Source: Pseudoxanthomonas sangjuensis (GTDB lineage Bacteria > Pseudomonadota > Gammaproteobacteria > Xanthomonadales > Xanthomonadaceae). Taken from it: DNA of 64,000 nucleotides. The stretch is taken from positions 62,001 to 126,000 of the forward strand of contig NZ_PDWR01000006.1 in assembly GCF_010211755.1 (NCBI RefSeq), read 5' to 3'. The stretch's first letter is position 1. Every line of letters begins with the position of its first letter. A program made the translations under genes and the position numbers. Below the pieces are notes generated by a model. That model was not told the origin of the DNA, did no database searches, and worked only from the letters and a program-made list of their open reading frames with translations. Positions 38,045 to 44,760 of the stretch are shown here, in pieces.

Positions 38045-39196
38045 CTAATGCTCCCGCGGTACCCGCAACACGGCCTCCAGCGCCGGCTTGGGCTTGCGCT
38101 CGCGGTCGAACAGCAACGGATAGTTGCTGCGGTTCGGGACCGGGTAGTCGTTCTTCCACGACATGCCGTCGTGCACGCCCCACAGGGTGACGCGGGCGAT
38201 CTTGTCGCGCTTGCGGTGGAACAGGCGGAACAGCTCGGCGTAGCGGTCGGCGAGCCGCTGCTGCACGTCCGGCGGCAGGCCGTCCTTGTACGGGTCGAGG
38301 TAGCGTTCGAACTCGGGCAGCTGGAATTGCGGGTGCAGCAGGCCGGTGCCGATGACCTGGCCTTCCCGGGTCAGCGGCAGCACGTCGACGTCCAGCTCGG
38401 TGATCATCACCTTGAGGCCGAGCGCCGCGTACGCATCGATCGCGGCCTCGATGTCGGCCAGGCCCGGATAGTTCAATCCCCAGTGCGCCTGGATGCCGAT
38501 GCCGTCGATGCGGATGCCGTGCGCCTGCAGCATCTTCGCCATGCGCACGATGCCGTCGCGCTTGGCCGGGCGCTCGGCGTTGAAGTCGTTGTAGTACAGC
38601 TCGGCATCCGGCGCGTAGCGGTGGGCGAATTCGAACGCCTTGCGCACCAGCTCGTCGCCGTCGCCGACGGCCTTGACCCAGGCGGTGTCCGCGCGGTACG
38701 CGCCGTCTTCGCCGATCACTTCATTGACCACGTCCCAGGCATCGACGCGGCCGGCGTAGCGCCCGGCGACGGTCTCGATGTGCCGGCGCATCCGTTCGAT
38801 CTGCGCCGCGGGCGCGTTCGGTTTGCCGTTCGCGTCGGAGAAGAACCATGCCGGCGTCTGGTTGTGCCAGACCAGGGTATGGCCGACGACGAACATGCCG
38901 TGGCGTTCGCCGAATTCGACGAAGGCGTCGGCCGCGGAGAAGTCGTAGGCGTCCGGTTTCGGACTCACGACCTCGGCCTTCATCACGTTCTCCGGCGTGA
39001 CCGAGTCGAAGTGGCGCAGGACCAGTTCCCGCGAAGCCATGTCCCGGCCCGAGACGATGTCGTCGTTGACCGCGACGCCGACCAGGAAGTCGCCGGCATA
39101 GGCGTCCTTCAGCGTGGCCGCGCCGTGCGGCGCACACGCGCAAAGCACCGTCGAGACGACGGCCAGCAAGGCGGCCAGATGCGCGTTCGCCGCCAT
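38045..39196 (-). CDS. xyn10A: GH10 endo-1,4-beta-xylanase
   Basis: 383 residues. A signal sequence ends in VLCAC, so it may be lipid-anchored at C21. The GH10 barrel has HTLVWHNQTPAWFF, acid/base E159 in WDVVNEVIGE and nucleophile E267 in MITELDVDV. It cuts the xylan backbone or long oligosaccharides. Its start shares one base with the uxaC stop (TGATG), so the two are translationally coupled; it is the last gene of the minus-strand operon. Confidence 0.94.
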   Translation of the reverse strand: MAANAHLAALLAVVSTVLCACAPHGAATLKDAYAGDFLVGVAVNDDIVSGRDMASRELVLRHFDSVTPENVMKAEVVSPKPDAYDFSAADAFVEFGERHGMFVVGHTLVWHNQTPAWFFSDANGKPNAPAAQIERMRRHIETVAGRYAGRVDAWDVVNEVIGEDGAYRADTAWVKAVGDGDELVRKAFEFAHRYAPDAELYYNDFNAERPAKRDGIVRMAKMLQAHGIRIDGIGIQAHWGLNYPGLADIEAAIDAYAALGLKVMITELDVDVLPLTREGQVIGTGLLHPQFQLPEFERYLDPYKDGLPPDVQQRLADRYAELFRLFHRKRDKIARVTLWGVHDGMSWKNDYPVPNRSNYPLLFDRERKPKPALEAVLRVPREH

Positions 39197-40620
39197 CACA
39201 GCCGGTACGCCTGCTTCGGCAGGCGATAGGCGAGGTCGGTGGCGAGTTCGGCCGCTTCGTCCTCGTCGATCCGGTGTTCCGCCACCAGCTTCGCCAGCAC
39301 CGCGCAGTCGATGCGCCGGGCCACGTCGTGGCGCGCGGGGATCGACAGCAAGGCGCGGGTATCGTCGTTGAAGCCGATCGTGTTGTAGAAGCCCGCCGTG
39401 CCCAGCGTCTGCTCGCGCAGGCGCCACATGCCCTCGGGCGAATCGTGGAACCACCATGCCGGGCCGAGGAACAGGCACGGATAGTGGCCGGCCAGCGGGC
39501 CGAGCTCGCGCGAATAGGCGCTTTCGTCCAGCGTGAACAGGATGAATCTGAAGTCCGGCTCGTTGCCGAAGCGGTCGAGCAGCGGCTTCAGCGCATGCAC
39601 GTACTCGGTGCGCAGCGGCAGGTCGGCGCCGACGTTGCGGCCGTAGCGTTCGAACAACGCCGGGTTGTGGTTGCGATGGCAGCCCGGGTGCAGTTGCATG
39701 ACCAGGCCGTCGTCCAGGCTCATCGCCGCCATCTCGGTCAGCATCTGGGCGCGGAACAGTTCGGCTTCGTGCGCGCTGGACTGGCCGCGCACGACCCGGT
39801 CGAACAGGGCGCGCGCTTCCCGTTCGGAAAGATCGGCGGTCGCCGCGGTTTCGTGGCCGTGGTCGGTCGACGTGGCGCCCATCTTCGCGAAGAAGCCGCG
39901 GCGGTCGCGGTGCGCGCGCAGGTAGCCGTCCCAGGTGTAGACGTTCTCGCCGGTGATCTCGCCGAAGCGTTCCAGGGCGCCGGCGAAGTCCTCGTGCTCC
40001 GGATCGATCACGACGTCCGGGCGGTACGCGGTCAGCACGCGGCCGCTCCAGCCGCTGTCGCGGATCGCCCGGTGGTGTTCGAGCGTATCGAGCGGACCTT
40101 CGGTGGTGGCGATGACTTCGATGTTGAAGCGCTCGAACAGCGCGCGCGGCCGGAATTCCGGCGTCTGCAGCGCGGCGGTGATCGTGTCGTAGTACCGGTC
40201 GGACGTGGTCGCGTCGAGGCGCTGGCGCAGGCCGAACACCTCGAAGAAGACGTGGTTCAGCCACAGCGACGAAGGCGTGCCGCGGAACAGGTGGAAGTTG
40301 CCCGCGAACGTGCGCCACGCCTCGCGCGGATCGACGTCGGCGCGCGAACCGTCCCGGCGCGGGATGCCGAGCGCGTCCAGCGGCACGCCCTGGCTGTAGA
40401 GCATGCGGAACAGGTAGTGGTCCGGCACCAGCAGCAGCTCGGTGGCGTTGGCGAACGGTGCGTTCTGCGCCCACCACGACGGATCGGTGTGGCCGTGCGG
40501 GCTGACGATCGGCAGCTTCGCGACCTGCGCGTACAACCGGCGCGCGATGCCGCGCTGCGCCGGGTCGGACGGGAACAGGCGGTCTTCGTGCAAGGCCAGG
40601 GGCTTGGGGGAGGCGTTCAT
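39196..40620 (-). CDS. uxaC: Glucuronate isomerase
   Basis: 474 residues. It converts D-glucuronate to D-fructuronate in the cytoplasm. Family blocks include SPHGHTDPSWWAQN with metal-binding His residues, YLFRMLYSQG, VIATTEGPLDTLEHH, LHPGCHRNHNP and GPAWWFHDSPEGMWR. The product feeds uxuB and manD encoded at 22-29 kb. It lies downstream of the repeat element and the GH115 remnant and is coupled to xyn10A. Confidence 0.94.
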   Translation of the reverse strand: MNASPKPLALHEDRLFPSDPAQRGIARRLYAQVAKLPIVSPHGHTDPSWWAQNAPFANATELLLVPDHYLFRMLYSQGVPLDALGIPRRDGSRADVDPREAWRTFAGNFHLFRGTPSSLWLNHVFFEVFGLRQRLDATTSDRYYDTITAALQTPEFRPRALFERFNIEVIATTEGPLDTLEHHRAIRDSGWSGRVLTAYRPDVVIDPEHEDFAGALERFGEITGENVYTWDGYLRAHRDRRGFFAKMGATSTDHGHETAATADLSEREARALFDRVVRGQSSAHEAELFRAQMLTEMAAMSLDDGLVMQLHPGCHRNHNPALFERYGRNVGADLPLRTEYVHALKPLLDRFGNEPDFRFILFTLDESAYSRELGPLAGHYPCLFLGPAWWFHDSPEGMWRLREQTLGTAGFYNTIGFNDDTRALLSIPARHDVARRIDCAVLAKLVAEHRIDEDEAAELATDLAYRLPKQAYRL

Positions 40621-40655
40621 GAATGCCGCCGTTCTTCCGGATTGATGCGGATTGT

Positions 40656-40775
40656 GCCCCTCTCCCGTTGCACGGGGCGAGGGTTGGCGCGGGGTGGGTC
40701 GGCAAGCCGGACCGCGCGCTTGCGCCCGCGTTTGCCCCCCTTCCTGCCTCCCCTGCAAGCGGGGAAAGCGATGTT
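40656..40775. repeat. Intergenic palindromic repeat element, copy B
   Basis: CCCTCTCCCGT pairs with ACGGGGCGAGGG on the left and CCCCTGC with GCGGGG on the right, around a GC-rich spacer; the layout matches the unit at 15.3 kb. It directly abuts the broken end of the GH115 remnant. Confidence 0.6.
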
Positions 40776-40779
40776 GGTC

Positions 40780-41038
40780 GGCGCGGTCATGCCGGAAAGC
40801 GTGCGGCCAAGGTTCGGCATGGCCAGTCATCCGACGCCGGGCGCGGCCACGGTGCGGGGTAATGCCGCGCTTCGAGGGCGACCGGTCCGTCGCCCTCGAC
40901 GAAGCCGGCCGGTTTCCCGGTCGACGGCACGACGACCGGTACGGCGATACGCATTCCGGTACGGTCGCTGCCGGGCAGGAACGGCTGCGCGGCGTGTTCG
41001 CCCGCCTGCGGTGCCGGGGCATGCAGCGACAATTTCAT
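40780..41038 (-). pseudogene. Remnant of a GH115-like alpha-glucuronidase C-terminus
   Basis: Minus-strand frame from ATG 41038 reads GMRIAVPVVVPSTGKPAGF, then VEGDGPVALEARHY, resembling the 'GFVE.DGYVSIEAEHY' region near the C-terminus of GH115 xylan alpha-1,2-glucuronidases. A one-base frame change near 40821 brings in MPNLGRTLSGMT, which resembles the following part of that family. It then runs into the repeat element. The catalytic portion is absent. It overlaps the upstream lactonase stop codon (ATGA). The family call is from memory of motifs. Confidence 0.4.
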
Positions 41039-42990
41039 TGTCGCCATCCCTTGAAGCCTTCGACCAGATGCACGCGCCACAGGTCGCGGTGCGAGGTCAG
41101 GTACAGCGTGCGGCCGTCGTCGCCGAACGTGCAGTTGGAAATCTCGGTGCCGGTGACGATGCGGCCGAGGCGGCGGCCGTCCGGCGCCATCACCAGCACG
41201 CCGCCGGGCGCGGTGGCGAAGATCGTGCCGTCGGCCGCGACCTTCATCCCGTCCGGCAGGCCCGGCGCATTCCCGGCGAGCAGGTCGGAGGCGTCGGCGA
41301 ACACGCGCTTGCCGACGACGTCGCCGGCGGCATCCAGCGCGTAGGCCATCCAGATCGGCCGCTTCGGGTCGGAGTTCGCCACGTACAGCGTTTTCTCGTC
41401 CGGCGACAGCGCGATGCCGTTGGGGAAACCCAAGCCGTCATCGACCAGGTGCACCGTGCCGTCGCGATCGATGCGGTAGACGCCGTTGCGCTTCTGTTCC
41501 TTCACCGGCGAGTCGTCGAGGCCGGCCAGTCCGTATGGCGGATCGGTGAAGTAGATGCTGCCGTCGCTGCGTTCGACCAGGTCGTTCGGGCTGTTCAGGC
41601 GCTGCCCCGCGAAGCGGGAGGCCAGCGTCCTGCGCTCGCGGCTGCCGAGGTCGAGCCGCACCACCGCGCGGTTGCCCGAGTCGGCGACCAGCAACGCGCC
41701 GTCGCGGGCGCGCGCCAGCCCGTTCGCGCCGGCCTCGCGCAGGGCGGGATCCGGCTTGCCCGCATAGCCCGACGGGCGCGCGAACACCGACAGGCCGTCG
41801 CCGGGCGACCAGCGGTACAGCGTGTTCTCCGGCACGTCGGTGAACAGCAGGTAGCCGCCGTCGTCGGCGATCCACAGCGGGCCTTCCGACCAGGTGAAGC
41901 CGTCGGCGAGCTTCTCGAACCTGGCGTCGGCGGCGACGATGGCGTCGAGCGCGGGATCGAAGCGTTCGATGCGGCCCGGCGCCGCGGACGCATCGTTCTT
42001 CGCCGGCCCGTCCACGCCGCGTACGTAGCCGCGCAGCCAGGCGAGGGCAGGGCGCTCGCTGCCGTCCTTGCGCACCAGGTTGGCGCCGTACGACCCGCGC
42101 CACAGGCCGGGGCGGAAGCCCCACAGGGTAATGCCGGCGACCGCCGGGTGTTCCCAGAACACCGGGAATACGCGCCGGTAGCTCGCCAGCTGTTCGGCAT
42201 CGCGCTTGCCGTCGATGTCCAGTTCGGTCACGTAGATCGGCAGGCCGCTGGCGGCCAGCAGGTCGAGGCTGGCCTTGTGTACCGGCATCGGCGTTTCGGT
42301 GGTGGTGGAGAACGAGTGCGCCTGCACGCCGATGCCGTCGAGCAGCTGCTCGCGGTTCAGCAGGTCGACGATTTCGCGGTAGCGCTTCGCGTCCGCCGGC
42401 GTGTTGGTGATGCTGTAGTCGTTGATCAGCAGCTTCGAGTGCGGGAAATACCGGCGCGCCATGCGGAACGATTCGAGGATCCAGTCCCAGCCGCTGGCGC
42501 CGGCGCCGCCGAGCGCCTCGAGGTAGTTGCCGCCGCCTTCGTCGTCCTTGCTTGGCGGGTCGTGCAGCGGCTCGTTGACCACTTCGACGAAATCGGCGTC
42601 CGGATAGCGCTGCGCGACCGCGGCGAACCATTCCTCGATTTCCTCGCGCTGCTCGGCCGGCGGCAGCTTCTCGATCCATTCCGGCTGCTGGTTGCCCCAG
42701 ACCAGCACGTGGTAGTGGAACGGGAAACCGTGCTCCCTGGCGAACCTGTACGCGGCATCGACGCCGCGCCAGTCCATCACGTCGCGCACCGCCTCGACCT
42801 CGCCCCACTTGCCGGCGTTCTCCGGCGTGACCTTGTTCCAGTACGAGGCGAAGTCCTTCGCCTGCGGCGGACTGTACGCGCTGCCGAGGAATTTCCCCTG
42901 TCCCGCGGCGAGCGGGGCGCCCTGCGCGAGCAGCGCGGGCGGCAGCGCGGACAGGACGGCGGCGAGCAGCAATGCGTTTGTCTTGTTCAT
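41035..42990 (-). CDS. Secreted fusion: GH10 xylanase + SMP-30/gluconolactonase-type lactonase
   Basis: 651 residues with signal peptide (cut near ALLAQG, residue 24). Residues 30-325 are a GH10 barrel with acid/base E140 (VEVVNEPLHD) and nucleophile E256 (YVTELDIDG); the usual HxQ in LVWHxQ is replaced by GNQ. After a short linker, residues about 345-651 form an SMP-30/gluconolactonase propeller with the metal-ligand Glu in WSEGPLWIADD (E369), NSPNDLVERSDGSIYFTDPPYG, FPNGIALSPDEKTLYVAN and GLPDGMKVAADG. One enzyme would cut xylan and the other open a sugar lactone. I do not know this domain pairing as a standard architecture. It lies between exuT and the GH115 remnant. Confidence 0.88.
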   Translation of the reverse strand: MNKTNALLLAAVLSALPPALLAQGAPLAAGQGKFLGSAYSPPQAKDFASYWNKVTPENAGKWGEVEAVRDVMDWRGVDAAYRFAREHGFPFHYHVLVWGNQQPEWIEKLPPAEQREEIEEWFAAVAQRYPDADFVEVVNEPLHDPPSKDDEGGGNYLEALGGAGASGWDWILESFRMARRYFPHSKLLINDYSITNTPADAKRYREIVDLLNREQLLDGIGVQAHSFSTTTETPMPVHKASLDLLAASGLPIYVTELDIDGKRDAEQLASYRRVFPVFWEHPAVAGITLWGFRPGLWRGSYGANLVRKDGSERPALAWLRGYVRGVDGPAKNDASAAPGRIERFDPALDAIVAADARFEKLADGFTWSEGPLWIADDGGYLLFTDVPENTLYRWSPGDGLSVFARPSGYAGKPDPALREAGANGLARARDGALLVADSGNRAVVRLDLGSRERRTLASRFAGQRLNSPNDLVERSDGSIYFTDPPYGLAGLDDSPVKEQKRNGVYRIDRDGTVHLVDDGLGFPNGIALSPDEKTLYVANSDPKRPIWMAYALDAAGDVVGKRVFADASDLLAGNAPGLPDGMKVAADGTIFATAPGGVLVMAPDGRRLGRIVTGTEISNCTFGDDGRTLYLTSHRDLWRVHLVEGFKGWRQ

Positions 42991-43022
42991 GGTCACCGTC
43001 CCCTCCGACGGTCGATTGGTGG

Positions 43023-44309
43023 TCAGGCGGAAGCCGGCGGGTCTTCCAGTCGCGCCGGCTGCAGCCGCGGCGCCAGCAGGTGCACCAGCAGCAGCGCGAA
43101 CAGGTAGGCCGAGCCGGCGATCAGGAAGATGCGCGCGTAGCTGCCGGTGTACTGCAGCTGCGCGCCGGCGAAGTTCGACATCAGGATGCCGCCGACCGCG
43201 CCGGCGAAGCCGCCGATGCCGACCACCGACGCCACCGCGTGGCGCGGGAACATGTCCGACGGCAGGGTGAACACGTTCGCCGACCAGCCCTGGTGGCCGG
43301 CCATCGCCAGGCCGATCAGCGCCACCGCCGGCCACAGGCTGTCGATCCGGGCGACGAACGCCACCGGCACCACGCACAGCGCGCAGACCAGCATCGCGCC
43401 CTTGCGCGCACGGTTGACGTTCCAGCCCAGCTTGATGAAGCGCCCCGCGATCCAGCCGCCGGCGATGCTGCCGGCATCGGCCATCAGGTAGACGACGATC
43501 ATCGGCAGGCCGATCTTCGCCAGCGACAGGTCGAATTCCGAGGCCAGGTACTTGCCCAGCCAGAACAGGAACAGCCACCACACCGGGTCGGTGATGAACT
43601 TCGCCGCCACGAAGGCCCAGGCCTGGCGGTGGCGCAGCAATCGCAGCCACGGCAGCTTCACCGTCGTTTCCGGCGGGTCGCTGCGGATGTGCGCGAGTTC
43701 GGCCGGCGCAAGCTTCGGCTGTTCGTCCGGGGCGCGGTACCACAGCCACCAGACCGCCAGCCAGGTCGCGCTGAGCACGCCGGTGAACAGGAACGCCGGT
43801 TGCCAGCCCCACTTCGCCGCGATGACCGGCACCAGCAGCGGCGCGAGGATCGCGCCGATGTTCGAGCCGGCGTTGAACACGCCGACGGCGAGCGCGCGCT
43901 CGCGGCGCGGGAACCATTCGGCCACGGTCTTCACCGCGGCGGGGAAGTTGCCGGCTTCGCCCAGGCCCAGCGCGAAGCGCGCGGCGGCGAAGCCGAACGC
44001 GCTGCCGGCCAGCGCGTGCGTCATCGCCGCCACGCTCCACACGCTGATCGCGATCGCGTAGCCGATGCGCGTGCCGAAACGGTCGATGATCGCGCCGGCG
44101 CCGAGCAGGCCGATGGCGTACGCGGCCTGGAACGCGGCGACGATCCAGCCGTACTGGATCTCGTTCCAGCCGATCTCGTCCTGCAGGAACGGCGCGAGCA
44201 CGCCCAGCACCTGGCGGTCGACGTAGTTGATGGTCGTTGCCGCCAGCAGCATCGCGCAGACGCGCCAGCGGTACATGCCGATCCGCGTCGCGGGCGCGGC
44301 GGCATTCAT
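43023..44309 (-). CDS. exuT: MFS hexuronate transporter (ACS family, ExuT-like)
   Basis: 428 residues with twelve predicted helices. ACS-family traits are INYVDRQVLGVLAPFLQDEIGW at the first helix, AGAIIDRFGTRIGY, FGLGEAGNFPAAVKTVAEWFPRRERA-like sequence and FNAGSNIGAILAPLLVP. Such carriers import glucuronate/galacturonate with protons, matching uxaC in the same operon. The start ATG 44309 overlaps the stop of a possible 16-codon leader ORF. The operator at 44435 lies about 125 bp upstream. Confidence 0.87.
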   Translation of the reverse strand: MNAAAPATRIGMYRWRVCAMLLAATTINYVDRQVLGVLAPFLQDEIGWNEIQYGWIVAAFQAAYAIGLLGAGAIIDRFGTRIGYAIAISVWSVAAMTHALAGSAFGFAAARFALGLGEAGNFPAAVKTVAEWFPRRERALAVGVFNAGSNIGAILAPLLVPVIAAKWGWQPAFLFTGVLSATWLAVWWLWYRAPDEQPKLAPAELAHIRSDPPETTVKLPWLRLLRHRQAWAFVAAKFITDPVWWLFLFWLGKYLASEFDLSLAKIGLPMIVVYLMADAGSIAGGWIAGRFIKLGWNVNRARKGAMLVCALCVVPVAFVARIDSLWPAVALIGLAMAGHQGWSANVFTLPSDMFPRHAVASVVGIGGFAGAVGGILMSNFAGAQLQYTGSYARIFLIAGSAYLFALLLVHLLAPRLQPARLEDPPASA

Positions 44310-44356
44310 CGCCTCGCCCCCAGCCGTGCGTGCTCGCGTCGCAATACGTCGCGCAT
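44306..44356 (-). CDS. Possible 16-residue leader ORF coupled to exuT
   Basis: ATG 44356, with GGGAGAGG six bases upstream, opens MRDVLRREHARLGARR and ends in a TGA that overlaps the exuT ATG (ATGA). The ribosome site here is better than the one directly before exuT, so translation of exuT may depend on it. Arginine is frequent. No homology is recognised. Confidence 0.3.
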   Translation of the reverse strand: MRDVLRREHARLGARR

Positions 44357-44434
44357 GGTCCTCTCCCGAATGCTTCATCGCACCGCCACGGACGTTCACG
44401 GGGTTTGCCCGGACCGGCAGCAGGTCCGCCAAGT

Positions 44435-44448
44435 TGGTAGCGCTATCA
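44435..44448. promoter_or_regulatory. xyl-box operator for the exuT-xylanase operon (TGGTAGCGCTATCA)
   Basis: Near-perfect LacI-type palindrome, one mismatch from the 44605 copy. Centre to centre it is 170 bp from that site, on the minus-strand side of the divergent intergenic region. Confidence 0.75.
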
Positions 44449-44604
44449 TTAACACAGACACGCCGGCCGCAGCTACTCCGGCCAGCCGCGCGGCACGGCT
44501 TGTGCATTGCCGCATCAGCGGCGGAATTCCAGTGTCGCGCGGTGTTTTCGCGGATTGCCGGAGACGGGTCTGGCCATGCTGCTATGCAGCGTGCGGGCAA
44601 GAAA

Positions 44605-44618
44605 TGGTAGCGCTACCA
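44605..44618. promoter_or_regulatory. xyl-box operator for the TonB receptor gene (TGGTAGCGCTACCA)
   Basis: Perfect 14-bp palindrome, identical to the GH9 site, 143 bp upstream of the predicted receptor start. The pair of sites in this divergent region would allow joint repression or looping. Confidence 0.8.
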
Positions 44619-44760
44619 TCGCGCCGGCATGGCCCCGCCGATCCGGGGTCGTGATCGCGTTGCGATGCACAGCAAAAAAACCAGCCGGCCGGCACGCCGC
44701 GAAGACATGACGCGGGCGCCGGCCACCGGAACGGACCACCAGAAACTGGAGGGGAGTACG

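Noticed and set aside
39274-43107. A 1277-codon open frame on the plus strand across the xylanase/uxaC region
   Set aside because: It is antisense to four well-supported minus-strand genes; its translation is rich in Arg/Ala/Val/His without any domain, the usual reflection of GC-rich codons.
44629-44760. In-frame ATG starts for the TonB receptor upstream of GTG 44761
   Set aside because: They would put over forty Arg/Pro-rich residues ahead of a good signal peptide and ignore the strong ribosome site at 44752.
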